Origin: Halesus radiatus | Lineage: Eukaryota; Arthropoda; Insecta; Trichoptera; Limnephilidae | DNA length: 64,000 nt | Direction: 5' to 3' | Assembly: GCA_022606495.2 (NCBI GenBank) | Contig: JAHDVE020003048.1 | Location: 26,037 to 90,036 of the forward strand | Shown here: positions 53,836 to 64,000 of the stretch, in pieces | How the letters are laid out: each line of letters starts with the position of its first letter | Numbering within the stretch: the first letter of the stretch is position 1 | The notes under the pieces: generated by a model | Told to the model about the DNA's origin: nothing | Database searches by the model: none | Seen by the model: only the letters and a program-made list of their open reading frames with translations | Position numbers and translations under genes: made by a program

Positions 53836-54456
53836 CTAAACCCAATCGTAAAGGCACAGAAAACGATTATAAAAATAATCCCTAAGCTACCACTAATTAC
53901 AGACTCTAACTTAATCTTTAATATAATCCCCACTCATCTTTATACAAACAAACGTAAATACTATGAAAAAAGACTAAACACTTTACTAGAAATACTAACA
54001 AAGATTTACTCCAAATTGCTGTATCCCTACTTTGTGATAAGAATTTTCAACTTTCTTCCAGTTAGCATCAAAAAATCTGAGAATTGGATTAAAAGTAATG
54101 ATAGGGCACTTACCGGTGCACTCACCCAAATTCGAAGTTATTGATTTAACCATTTACGTAGCATATTTCAATATAAGTGTATGTTCATAGGTTTTATAAA
54201 ATTATAAAATAATATGCAAAATTACTGCCTCAACACAGGCTAGCCTAGTGAGGCGGGTTACGTAAAACTTCAACTTATAACTTATACATTTCTGTTCTTT
54301 ACACTGTTACCTACTGTTATTATATTATTTTCTATTTTCCTTTTTATATATCTACTTTATAAACCACTGTACACTTACATTATTATATTATATTATACGT
54401 GTATTTTAGTTATAGTTAAACTTAATTACAATAAAGATATTATTATTATTATTATG
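53836..54456 (+). pseudogene. LINE ORF2 C-terminus with 3' UTR
   Basis: One open frame runs from LNPIVKAQKTIIKIIPKLPL through FNIIPTHLYTNKRKYYEKRL and FVIRIFNFLPVSIKKSENW to a TGA at 54142-54144: about 102 codons without interruption. It has the QK-x-I-I-K-I-I thumb helix and the FN-x-LP block of Jockey/CR1-like LINEs. A 290-bp UTR ends in (ATT)n at 54437-54456. Truncated at its 5' end against family L. Less decayed than its neighbours, so a younger insertion. Confidence 0.8.
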
Positions 54457-54829
54457 TGAATATATATTTTAAAGGCCTGATAATTTTAAATGGAGTTCCT
54501 CATTGGAAATACTCGTACATGTGCGTATCCATAACAAATATCTACGTTCATCGCAGACTTGTGAATAGGTTTGTGAATTGTGAACAGTACGGCAGGCTTA
54601 ACCCTAGATACAATTTGGGCATTTATCTCACGACTGTAAGATTCAAATGTGTCGCTCCCCAACCGGAAGTCCGGTGCTACTGTCCATTGGGCCGTAGGCG
54701 CCAAGGCAGGGCCGCACTTTGCGGCCGGGCTCCAGGCTGGGCGGGCCCGTGAGGCAGGTTGGTACGGGTCTCTGACTTCTCCCTTTGAGACCATAAATAC
54801 AGAATAAGGTCGCAATAATTAAATATATA
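54457..54829. other. Unassigned sequence
   Basis: GC-rich at 54650-54760; no domain in the frames. Confidence 0.5.
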
Positions 54830-55430
54830 TTTATTTGCACATTTTATTTTTATTTTATTAAAACCAACAGTTTACAGTAATTATTATGTTTGGTAAATAC
54901 ATTTAAAAAATTAACTAATAATTAGTTTACACTTAAGTTACAAAGCTAGCCCATGAGGTTAGGGTGGTGGGAGGGAGGGGAAGGGAAAGGATCTAGTCTG
55001 TGTAGAGTAATATGTATTACGTGAATGTTATTTTTTGATTTTAGATTTCAAATTATAAGGGGCTGAGTTGAATAAGTCCAACTCACTGTATGAAGTGTTA
55101 AAAATGTGTGAAGTGCGGTGAATAAGGGTCTTTTATTTTGAGTTAGTGTTGCATAGAGGTAGGTTTAGTTTGTGTTTTTTTCTGGTTTATCTGTTAGGCA
55201 CTCTCAATTGAATTCGTTCGAGTGATTCAGGGCAATGTATCACAGAGGTGGCTATTTTTTTTGCAAAAAGACAGTACGTCTGCGGCAGTTGCGTCTAGTG
55301 ACGTAATCCCGAAATCGTACAATATCGATTGTCTTTTCGTATGCTAATATTAATGGTGGGTAATATATAGTTTCTTAGGTGGGAAAGGAATCGCCAATTC
55401 TTGCATAAATCATAAACCTTTCGAAATATA
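54830..55430 (-). pseudogene. Probable LINE ORF2 C-terminal fragment
   Basis: Minus-strand codons include LIHRTSHIFNTSYSELDLFN and SAPYNLKSKI, resembling the extreme C-terminus of Jockey-like proteins, followed by an AT-rich UTR toward 54835. Frame breaks prevent a clade call. Confidence 0.5.
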
Positions 55431-56519
55431 AAATAGTCCGAAACAACTTAACAAATATGCACGCATGTCAGTAAAGAGAGAAAATTTCCATTTTAGAGAA
55501 TTGAGTAACTCGGTAGATATGGATTAACCCCAATAAACAAGTACTTTTCCCCATAATCTCGGCCAAAGAAGTCCATAAGATTGGCCACTAGATGTGTGCC
55601 ATTCAATAAACAAATCTGCCCCGATTAGTAACGTCCTTGCGGAAGTGGCGGGTAGCGGGCTAGAGGTGGTGGACGGGAGGTAGCGAGTGGGGGGAATCAC
55701 TTAGGGGGTGTCATAACGGCCGTTAGCCCGTTGATAACGACTCGGCTGCGCCAGAGGATAACGGATAACGTTATGTGCGCGGGCCGCCTCGACGCCATTG
55801 TGGAAAGCTAATGGCTCTGCCAGAAAAAAGATAAGGATTCTTCCTTTTTCTCTGTACTGCGCGAGATACAGCCGCCGCGGCAGCCGCAGCCAGCCGGTCC
55901 CTTCAGGTGGAAACTCCACCACCACCGCACTACAGCCACTGCTTCTCTCACTACCACACTCGCAGCCGGAGAAACTTGCCGAGCATTATTATTTGTCGAG
56001 CCAAATTTTGTGATTACAGATTAAGGATTATCATTTTTAAGTAAGAAAGTAGTCATTTTAACTCTAAAAAAAAACATTATCCCAATTTAACTGTCTCGGT
56101 AATCACACCTCATTTATACAAACAGTTTCAATTGAAGCAATCCGCCAGGGGCTCAATAACCATGGTATTACAACAGACTTCATTCAAGACAAGTTACTTC
56201 GATCGTTGCATTAAATCCTCACACAGCTAATCTTTCCGCGGGTGGAAATTCATAATATCGAATACCTCCCCACGCCCTCGGTGGACCGCTGTCACCCCCT
56301 ACCCCAACCGCTGCCCACAGCGCCGCCTCGGGTGCCGGAGAAATCGCGATCAAAATGTTTGGTGTTGTAGAAAGATAACGTAGCCCATGTGTCCCCTACC
56401 CCCTACTCCCGACGGGGACCTCCTGGGTGGGAGGGGGTCAGGTGAGGAAGGAGAATCATTAACTTAAGTTAGGATTGTGAGAATGCTCGGTTAAAGATCG
56501 CTATTTGACTAAGACTCTG
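55431..56519. other. Unassigned; GC-rich 55610-55960 and 56220-56450
   Basis: No gene supported. GATA-type sites include TGATAA at about 55733 and AGATAA at about 55829. Confidence 0.45.
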
Positions 56520-56785
56520 TTATTAAATTTGTTATTATCCTGAGTTTCGTCTTTGGCTCATAAAGCTGAGTGATACGTAACTCAATCTTATCAGTATTAC
56601 TCAATAATATTAACTTTTTTGTAGTAATCAATTTTAAACGCATTTTTTTCCTCATATTACCAACCAGTACCTAAACACATATACATAATTTTTTACTCTA
56701 TAATATGTCTCATCTCTTGATAAGTACTTAACTATTATACTTTATTCAAATTATCTGGTATACGTAAACGATTACTCTTACTTTC
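56520..56785 (+). repeat. Family D dispersed repeat, copy 4, 3'-truncated
   Basis: GGCTCATAAAGCTGAGTGAT to GGTATACGTAAACGATTACT, then replaced by a family-A arm. Confidence 0.7.
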
Positions 56786-56935
56786 TTTGTATTGTGTATA
56801 TTCCTGATGAGAAACATGTAGATATGTATATATTAATAAAGTGGTGAAAACAAAGTAATTTTTAAATAATTTATTAACGACGCCACACAGTGAATAGCGA
56901 GCTTTTGAAGAAATGCTAACATAATAAATAATCAT
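56786..56935 (+). mobile_element. Family A right arm lacking stem II of the hammerhead
   Basis: CTGATGA is followed immediately by GAAACATGTAGATATG: stem II is deleted. Continues AATAAAGTGGTGAAAACAAA to GAGCTTTTGAAGAAATGC. Confidence 0.75.
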
Positions 56936-58845
56936 TTAGAACGGTTGTAAAAGGCTAATGCAGTTCATTACCTCAGGTAGATTAGACCGGCCTACCTATT
57001 GTGCTCGGGTGCTACTGCTAGAGTAAAATCCGCACAGGTAGAGATGGGACGTGCGCAGAGTGAAGGGTGTAGCTATAGTATGTAGTGGGTGTATGGCAGG
57101 GTGGCCTATAGCAGGAAGGGAGTCAATATTCCACATAAGGCGACGGACTCGGCGATAACGATACTTCCCGCATTTGATTTCCTTTAGATTTTTCTTCTGG
57201 AGTTGGTGGCCCACCCCAACCCTTCTGTATCACTTCCCCACATTATTCACTGCAGATATTCTTACAAGTGATGCATACTCGTATGTTTCTTAGAAATAAG
57301 ATTTAATCTTTTTAACAAAAATATTTCTATTTTCGTGTGTAGAAATACGGCACTAATTCGAACTAGGAGATGTGGATAGAAGCCAAAAGCCGTTTAGTAT
57401 CCATCACTAGAAACTAGATAAAATAAGTTGGAGAGAAGTTTTATGAACTAAACAAGTTCTTACGTAAATATATTTGATTGAAATTCAGTTTCCCGAGCCG
57501 CTGTTGTCTCGGCATATTTCCATTTTCTGTCCCATATCTCACGCAGATTCTCGTGTCAAAAATCTTTTATCTGTAGTCTACCAGCCCCCTGTCCGGGGTG
57601 CCCCCACAGGGCGGGTAAACCCGGCGGCCGGGGACGGGCCGGGGCCGGGGCCGGGGCCGGGGCCGGGGCGAGCGGCCCGACCCCCTCTTTCGTGGCGAGA
57701 ACAGATAACACTGCAGCCCGACTCTGTGTACTGTGTACATCATTTATAATATACACAGAAGGGGATGGAGATTTCGGGACCTTTAAAAATGATATCGCCC
57801 GTTTATTCATATTGCGTGAAAATAACCTCTCGAACACTATTAAGGTCGTGACGTCCACGGGGATACATAGAAAACACACTAAACTGTCACGCGATATTGG
57901 CACTTGAGGACGGGGAATAGTTTGACGATGAAAATAATTTTTCACTTTATCTGATGATGGGAAAATGTCGTTCCTACCCGCGATATGTGGGGAAGGTTCG
58001 GCGTTAGCCAGGAACGGTACCGACCCGCCCCACTCACCCCGCCGGGGGGTGGTGGGCGAAAAGGGAAATGAAAAACTGTTATATATGATTATGTAAACTG
58101 GGTGTAAAAATGTTCATACGCAGTCTTCTCAATCAGATTATACCATCTATCCCGAATAATCCGAGGACAGGACGCTCTCGTGCTTCTCCGTTTACCTATG
58201 TATTCCCACATGCTCGTGTGCTGTGCATACCTCTCGGATTTCAGAGGAAGAATTTAAGGTTCCATTAGTTTTTACTAGATCGGTACGATATATTCGTGCG
58301 GTTTAGAGGAAACAGACGGATGTACAGCAATATTGTAATCACTTTGCACTTCAACATTGCTTCATAAATAAATAAGTTTTTTAAATTCTTCCTTTTAAAA
58401 TCATCAATTTGTGATAATGAACGCAGAAAATGTACAAAATGTGACCAGGGTTAGACAAGGCAAAATTTTCTTCTAATAACCTTAACCTTATTTTTTAAAT
58501 TTTAGGTATATTGATTGCTCTAATCAAATAACCCCTGAAGTGACTTCTTACAAAATGATACTGTTTAAAAAAATAGTCGTATATTGCTATAGAATTGTGT
58601 TTAAAATATGGTAGATTTTGGAGATTCTGAATAATTTCAATTATTAATCGGAAAAAACGTTTGTCTCAACAAAAGCTCTCGAACGGTGAGCTCTAACATT
58701 ATGAAACGTGAACAAATTTTGCTGTTTGTAATTTATGGATTATTTCCCCAATAAGATATGGTGCATTGATATATCCATTTAATAGTAGTATTAAAATACG
58801 CTTTTTACACATTTTTACTAGCTAGTATGTACTTAATTAATGTTT
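56936..58845. other. Unassigned, with GC island 57570-57720
   Basis: No gene supported. A 129-codon minus frame at 57945-57556 ends in an AP repeat produced by the GGGGCC tract. Confidence 0.45.
57635..57670. repeat. GGGGCC hexanucleotide tract, about 6 units
   Basis: A near-perfect run inside a GC island; four or more G4 runs on the plus strand allow a G-quadruplex. Confidence 0.9.
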
Positions 58846-58849
58846 CGAA

Positions 58850-59050
58850 GACTCACACACAATATAGCCAGCAATCCATTAGCTACGGGGGGGGGGCAGT
58901 TACCTATATATTTGCTTACAAGAAGTCGTGAAATAAAAAGGAGGATAAGTGAATTAAAAAATAAATGACTCCTTCGAAATTAGGACATATGAACAAAAAA
59001 ACAAATTATTAAAAAAGTATATATTGTAAGCAATTAAAATAGTAAATAAG
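58850..59050 (+). pseudogene. LINE C-terminal remnant (clade 4, strongly decayed)
   Basis: GCAATCCATTAGCTACGGGG matches GCAATCCATTAGCTGCGAGG at 39091, with further weak colinearity. Codons are barely readable. Confidence 0.45.
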
Positions 59051-60655
59051 TGTTTTTTAAATTTTGTAAATCTTTATTAACTTGCCGCTACAATCATTCG
59101 CCTGCTCGTTAGATCTCCGCGGTGCAGTCAGCCCTTGCAGGGGGGCTGTGGGGGTGGGACGTTGGGTGACTTATTGAAATAAAACAAAATCACCTCAAAG
59201 GGGGTGACTGCTGGCGGCTGATAGCGCGATATCATCGGCTAAAGGGTGGCCCCTCATTGTGGATCCCACCCCTCACATTGCTTGTTCATTTTACACAATC
59301 ATGTCATATTATGAGGTGCAATAATTGTGTTTATACTACACTATATACTTTTAAGTATTTATGTCATTCGAATAAAATTTTAAATGCTTCTTGAACTTTG
59401 AATAAGCCAAGGTGACAATGACACATTTCTGTGCTGTTAGTTTCACTTTCACCGGACGAAGCTAGGGTGACTTCAGAACCGGTCCTCAGTTTGTGATTAA
59501 AAAGAGGCATGTTTTTAATTTAATCTATAATTAATATTGTTTGCTTTTATGCGAATCTTTTACCGGGCATCGACAATCTCATATATGTAGTCATGAAAAA
59601 ATAATTTAGTAACAGTAAAAACTTTATATTACCCTCTCAGTATTATGACATGACCTGTGGCGATTTTCTCTAAAGTGGGTTTATACAGAGGACTCCTTTA
59701 AAAAAGAGTAGATAATTTTACAACACAAAAAGAGCGCTGTTCAAATACCATGCTACAAACTCCGACTAGAAATGCATCTCATACGTGCGATATAAATTCA
59801 GCACCAATGAGACTTTCTGTTCTAAGAAATAGTTCATATAAAAATTTAAAAAAACTACTCTTGGCGCCTCGGCGCGAATCTTGGGAATCTGTTAGCTGCC
59901 CAGGTATGCTGCGACTATGGGATTTGTTAACACCAAATTGAGGAGATTTTTTCTCTACTTTTCAATCTCCGATTGAACTCCCAATGAGATGACTATCCCA
60001 TTATATCTTTATATATTGTATTTCAAAGTAAATCTGGTTGGAAAGTCATAGAATTCGTTTTATCGACACCCTTCCACAGTCCACCCTGTAGGTAAATCTC
60101 GCTGTATGCCACTGCTCTATGAAAACATATATGAAATATATTCAATCTGCGAGTGAGCGATAAGCAACGCCTTCGCCGCCCGCCGGCTCCATCCCTCCCC
60201 ACAGGTCCGCCCGCCACCACCGGCCTCAGCGGGCGGATTCCACACAGGCGATTATTCAATTCCATCCATTCTCACGTAAAAGGATTTATCTCAGAATTTT
60301 ATTTTCGATCGTATGGAAATGGGAATTGGATGCAGTCTACTTGAACGACGGCTATTATTTTTGCGTCATTTTATGAAGCGATTCGATATTTTCAGATTTC
60401 TCATTCGAAGTTTCCCATTTAGACCACACCCTTGGTGATGCCTGGTCGGCTGTGACGGCATCAAACACCCGCATTGTTTATTTTCTGATTGCACGACCCG
60501 AGGAACACTTTACAGTGACACCTCTACATGATTTTATCAGTTTTATTAATATATATTATGTACAAATATATATATATATATATATGTTTAATAATTCATA
60601 ATATGACAATTTGAAGAACTGGAATTTTGATACACAATTGGCCAATTAAATTAAT
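59051..60655. other. Unassigned; GC-rich 59095-59280
   Basis: No gene supported. (TA)n near 60570. Confidence 0.45.
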
Positions 60656-60659
60656 AAGA

Positions 60660-60910
60660 ACCGAATTTAATTCCATAAAATTTATTAATTTGATTAAAAA
60701 TGACACCACAAAGTAATTTCACATCTATTGAAGGAGTTAAATATGGTAATTGTTATTGTATTTAATTCGTAGAACTCAATTTAATATATACTTTTTATAA
60801 TTTCTCAAAAGATTGGTATTCACTTTGTGGCGTCATTATTAATAAATTAATATATAGATATGTATGAATAAAGTGGTGAATACAGAGTAATTTTTAATTC
60901 ATTTATATAT
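60660..60910. mobile_element. Family A fragments; minimal foldback at 60795-60905
   Basis: A decayed right end (AAAATGACACCACAAAGTAA) is followed by left end TCTCAAAAGATTGGTATTCA joined almost directly to right-arm GAATAAAGTGGTGAATACAG; the hammerheads and interior are deleted. Confidence 0.7.
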
Positions 60911-60934
60911 TTTTTAAATTGAGTGTAAAGTTAT

Positions 60935-61112
60935 GCAAGTATTTCACTTTTTTTATTATTGTGACAGCTGTTTCGGCGTTCAAAGCCATTTTCAAACTGT
61001 GGCTTATTTGTATGATTTTATTTACCCCTAACCAATTTTTATCACAATCATGACAACCAAAAAAACTAAAATACTTGCAGAAATTAATAATAACATTATA
61101 AAATTAGATTTA
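60935..61112. mobile_element. Family C PLE minimal foldback
   Basis: Minus-strand end with GACAGCTGTTTCGGCGTTCA faces a short plus-strand end (CTAAAATACTTGCAGAAATT). Confidence 0.75.
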
Positions 61113-61707
61113 CTATAAATAGCACCATTGTGTGTGCAATGAATCGAATGACCTAAAGCCACGCAGCATTTCTAAAAGATGACATAATACCTGATTTCTC
61201 CCATTGCCTCCTGTGTGGAGTTATTGTAAAAAATATTACTTTAAAAAGTAATTACGCATCTCATGTTTGTTTTTCATTTATTTATCTCAACTGTTCACCG
61301 TAATCTAATAAACGTAGGTACACGAGAGGATAATCTTCCGATAACACGCATATCTCTGACCAGAACCACATCTAGCCATAGTCTCAGTGAACGCAACCCC
61401 CACCCCCTGAGCTGGACCTACCCCGCTTTAAGAAATCAATTATAACCGCCGCTATGTTTCCGTTAAATATAAATAACATGTGACATTGTTTGTCACCATG
61501 CGATGTGGCGCTTGGATTGACCTGGTATGACGTAAAACTCGCATTAAAGCTGCGAGGTGAATACTTTCAACGTTGCATAATATAATCGCAGTGTTAAATT
61601 TTCTTATCTAGGGAATTTTATCTATGAAGTTGCATGTACAAAACATAGAACCAAAATATGAATATTATAGTATTATAATATTATAGTATCAGGTATACGA
61701 CCTGACC
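61113..61707. other. Unassigned sequence
   Basis: Contains the phrase CCTCCTGTGTGGAGTTATTG shared with 29640; no gene. Confidence 0.45.
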
Positions 61708-62119
61708 TTAAAGCAGAGCAAACTGAATAAACATCAAAGTTCCCGTATCGTTAAGTTGGGCAGAATCGATACATAAAATTATGTCAAACATCCAATCATC
61801 GTGCTTTATGGAGTACAGCGGTATTGTAAACATGTTCGTTCTGAATCCGAAAGCGATGGTCGCACGTTCCAATATGGCGTCACGTTTTTCGCTAGATCGT
61901 TTTTTCCTGTTTAACATATATCCGTAATGCTGTCCTTTTTCCGCTATCGCCTCTCACAAGTGGCAGACCGGAAGCTGATAGAGCCTGCAAAGTTGAGCCT
62001 TTATAAAGTTCGGTTATTCTGACTGGCTTTTCCGAAGGCTGTGCTGCTTCTTCCATATCCGCTTCAGTCATTTCCTGTGGAGGCTGTTTTATTACACCCC
62101 CGTAATGCGAAATGAGCAA
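61708..62119 (-). CDS. Two overlapping unidentified ORFs (low-confidence coding)
   Basis: Minus-strand frame 1 (62119-61892, 75 codons, with only a TTG at its start) contains EMTEADMEEAAQPSEKPV and ITELYKGSTLQALSASGL. Frame 2 (61917-61708, 69 codons) begins MLNRKKRSSEKRDAILERAT and ends in TAA. They overlap by 26 bases. Their mixed, protein-like composition and balanced GC differ from the low-complexity frames elsewhere. I do not recognise a family. They could be a decayed transposon protein, an exon with a frameshift, a transferred gene fragment, or chance. No splice signals convinced me. Confidence 0.25.
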
Positions 62120-63020
62120 AAAGTGTAGTCATTATTTTACTGGGCAAAGTTTATTTCGATGTGACTCTATTCTCCGAGCCGGGGATTATCTCCCCACTTG
62201 GCTACACAACCACTCGCACAAGCTCTCCCCAGCGGGGACACGTTCATAATAAAGGTGCCTATCTATCGTTATTACTACATTGGGAGCTTCTGCGCCAATG
62301 CTCTTTTCTTCGTTAGAACAGAATCACAAGCTAACCAGCCCATCGAATTAATGAAGCAATATAAACTTGTATTTAATATCCCTACGTGATTGCTCACCAC
62401 GATATTAAATTAACACCTTGCAGTTTCCTGTAGTATTTGAAAGCTCTAAATATTCATTAGTAACTGTAAAGTTCTGTAATAAACAGAAGGACATGAAACA
62501 TCAAGGGTGAGTGTTATGAGAACCTCATGTACCCTCATTATACGGGGTACACTGCATGCGTGCTGTCGTATGCATATTAGTTTTAGTATTAGGCGGACAG
62601 AAGTAGGAGGTGGTGTCCTTGCTTTCCACCCTTGCGTGTTTCACGTCTACACGTCTACGATCAGCCCCTTGCAGAAACAAGCAATTCCTGGAAAAATCCA
62701 CTCATTCCTACCTCGAAGTTTTCTTGGCGTTTGATAGAAAGTATAGTTGTTGCAAGTGGTATTTCACTTAGTTAGGAATTTGGTGGCACGATATGGATTT
62801 ATAGTTTCCCTCGCATGTCAAGTGCACAAATTGATAACTTGTGATATGACCTCCTGTATCGTACATTTTCCCTGTAACTGAAATTAATACCTGGCTTCAT
62901 TATAAGATTACGGCAATGAAATGTGCATCGATTAAAGATATGTGTAAAAATACTACACCTAGAATTTCAGGGCAATACCACGATCCCAAATTCTTTTCCC
63001 TCCATGTTATATATATTATT
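62120..63020. other. Unassigned sequence
   Basis: No gene supported; GC-richer at 62160-62260 with YTATCW sites at about 62186 and 62260. Confidence 0.45.
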
Positions 63021-63024
63021 GATT

Positions 63025-63480
63025 ATTTTGTATTTACCACTTTATTAATATATATAACCATGTTTTGAAAGCGATTCTTTCATCATCGGGAATATATGGA
63101 ATAATACTATTATAATAATTTCATCTAAAGATTGGTATTCACTTTGTGGCGTCATTATTAATAAATTAATTAAAAATTATTTTGTGTTCACCACTTTATT
63201 AATATACACATATTAACATGTTTCGGAAGCGATGCTTTCTTCATCAGGAATATATAGAATACAAAAAAATTATAATGTCAAGTATAGACAAATGATAAAC
63301 ATATATTTATATTATGTAATTAATTTATTACTATTATAATATTCCTGATCAGGAAAGCATCGCTTTCGAAACATGTTGATATGTATGTATGAATAAAGTG
63401 GTGAATACAAAGTAATATCTAATTAATTTATTAAAAATGACGCCACAAATTGAATACCAATCTTTTGAAGAATTATTAAA
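63025..63480. mobile_element. Family A foldback element, with adjacent partial copy
   Basis: 63025-63105 is a decayed left arm. A second element then runs from about 63118 (AAAGATTGGTATTCACTTTG) to 63475 (CCAATCTTTTGAAGAATTAT), with arms inverted over about 110 bp and the interior TAGACAAATGATAAACATAT. Minus-strand hammerhead at 63196-63262 has CTGATGA and GAAA intact with one stem II mismatch; plus-strand hammerhead at 63335-63400 reads CTGATCA, losing G8. This is the clearest view of the family's two ends. Confidence 0.85.
63196..63262 (-). ncRNA. Predicted hammerhead, family A, one stem II mismatch
   Basis: CTGATGA (63247-63241), A, GAAAGC-ATC-GCTTCC, GAAA (63224-63221), ACATGTT. All core bases are present; the second pair of stem II is A opposite C. 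Confidence 0.55.
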
Positions 63481-64000
63481 TTTATAAATGTGTATAACCA
63501 CGCGTAATCAAATTATTTCATGTAATACTAATTTTTGTGTTTTAATTTGTTTCAGGTAAGTCCCCGCAAAAAGTAGCTCTAAGTCAGTTAACCCAATCAT
63601 AAGGGGTAAGTTTTTTTTTCCTATCTAAATTTAGCAAAAAATATTTAATTGGAATATAATAATGATTTATGAGTGCGTTCAAGGCATTTGTCAAAATCGG
63701 CGGAGATAAGCAACTCTATTGGTTTATTAAGTACAATTCATACGGAGGCTTAAATTAACGAAATACTCCAGCGTCGAAGGGCCCTGGTTGGCGGGGAGGG
63801 TGGGAAGGGTGGGAAGGGTTGCGGGGGATTACCAGCACACCTGTTGATACTAGATGCTCATTACGCAACCCTTTTGCGAATTCATTTCCCCCCTAATCCA
63901 AAAGAGCAGAACAAATAATAATCATTATCTTACATATATTTAACATCTTTATAAATCTGATTTCTGGTCATTATCTTACATATAATAATCATTATTCTAC
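63481..64000. other. Unassigned; short GGGAAGGGTGGGAAGG repeat near 63800
   Basis: No gene supported. A polypyrimidine run and TTTCAGGTAAG near 63550 have the look of splice signals but no exon can be defined. Confidence 0.4.

Noticed and set aside
56786..56840. Active hammerhead in the 56.8-kb family-A arm
   Set aside because: CTGATGA runs directly into GAAAC; stem II is missing.
57556..57945. 129-codon minus-strand gene with an alanine-proline tail
   Set aside because: The tail is the translated GGGGCC tract and the remainder shows no domain.
63540..63610. Exon boundary around TTTCAGGTAAG
   Set aside because: Both splice signals abut with no exon between them and there is no coding support on either side.

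Overview
This is an AT-rich, repeat-dense stretch of a eukaryotic nuclear genome. The mixture of LINE remnants with insect-like C-termini, a hAT transposon, Penelope-like elements, Helitron-like ends and a tRNA-headed SINE points to an arthropod, most likely an insect. The order cannot be fixed from sequence alone. I found no convincing intact host gene: no long open frame, no credible exon/splice series and no complete functional tRNA. The window reads as an intergenic region or a very large intron filled with old and nested transposable elements.

The most distinctive content is a set of Penelope-like retroelement (PLE) ends that carry hammerhead-ribozyme (HHR) motifs. Family A (about ten copies) is built as a foldback: the two arms are inverted copies and each arm can carry an HHR with core CTGATGA, a GAAAGC/GCTTTC stem, GAAA and a palindromic ACATGT. 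Family B (16.4 and 44.7 kb) has one copy whose predicted HHR is complete, with a GUC cleavage triplet. Family C (seven copies) is tied to PLEs by a decayed GIY-YIG endonuclease C-terminus at 3.6 kb (and 15.2 kb); its pLTR-like part has an HHR-like motif with a degenerate core. A fourth HHR-like motif lies at 27.3 kb.

Layout: 0-5 kb has a LINE-like 3' end (family D), a family-A element split by a hAT transposon with an 8-bp target duplication, two small tandem arrays and the GIY-YIG PLE end. 5-9 kb has a 111-bp-arm palindrome, a minisatellite with higher-order structure and a LINE remnant. 9-14 kb is mostly unassigned, with a compact hairpin and a family-C foldback. 14-18 kb has a 34-bp tandem array beside a family-C end and the nested A/B elements. 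18-25 kb has a LINE RT C-terminus (minus strand) and a GC-rich 82-bp array. 25-34 kb has a 44-bp array fused to a family-A end, SINE copy 1, family-L repeats and two Helitron-like 5' regions. 34-41 kb has five LINE remnants of several clades. 41-50 kb has family B/C/D ends, SINE copy 2, an LTR-like block and a LINE endonuclease start. 50-64 kb has further LINE pieces, a GGGGCC tract, a pair of overlapping unexplained ORFs and a clear family-A foldback at 63 kb.

Between the repeats lie GC-richer blocks, several with clustered WGATAR sites (for example 21.36-21.46 and 32.48-32.58 kb). These are the only hints of host regulatory sequence. All copy relations were found by reading one repeat against another within the window; no database search was possible.
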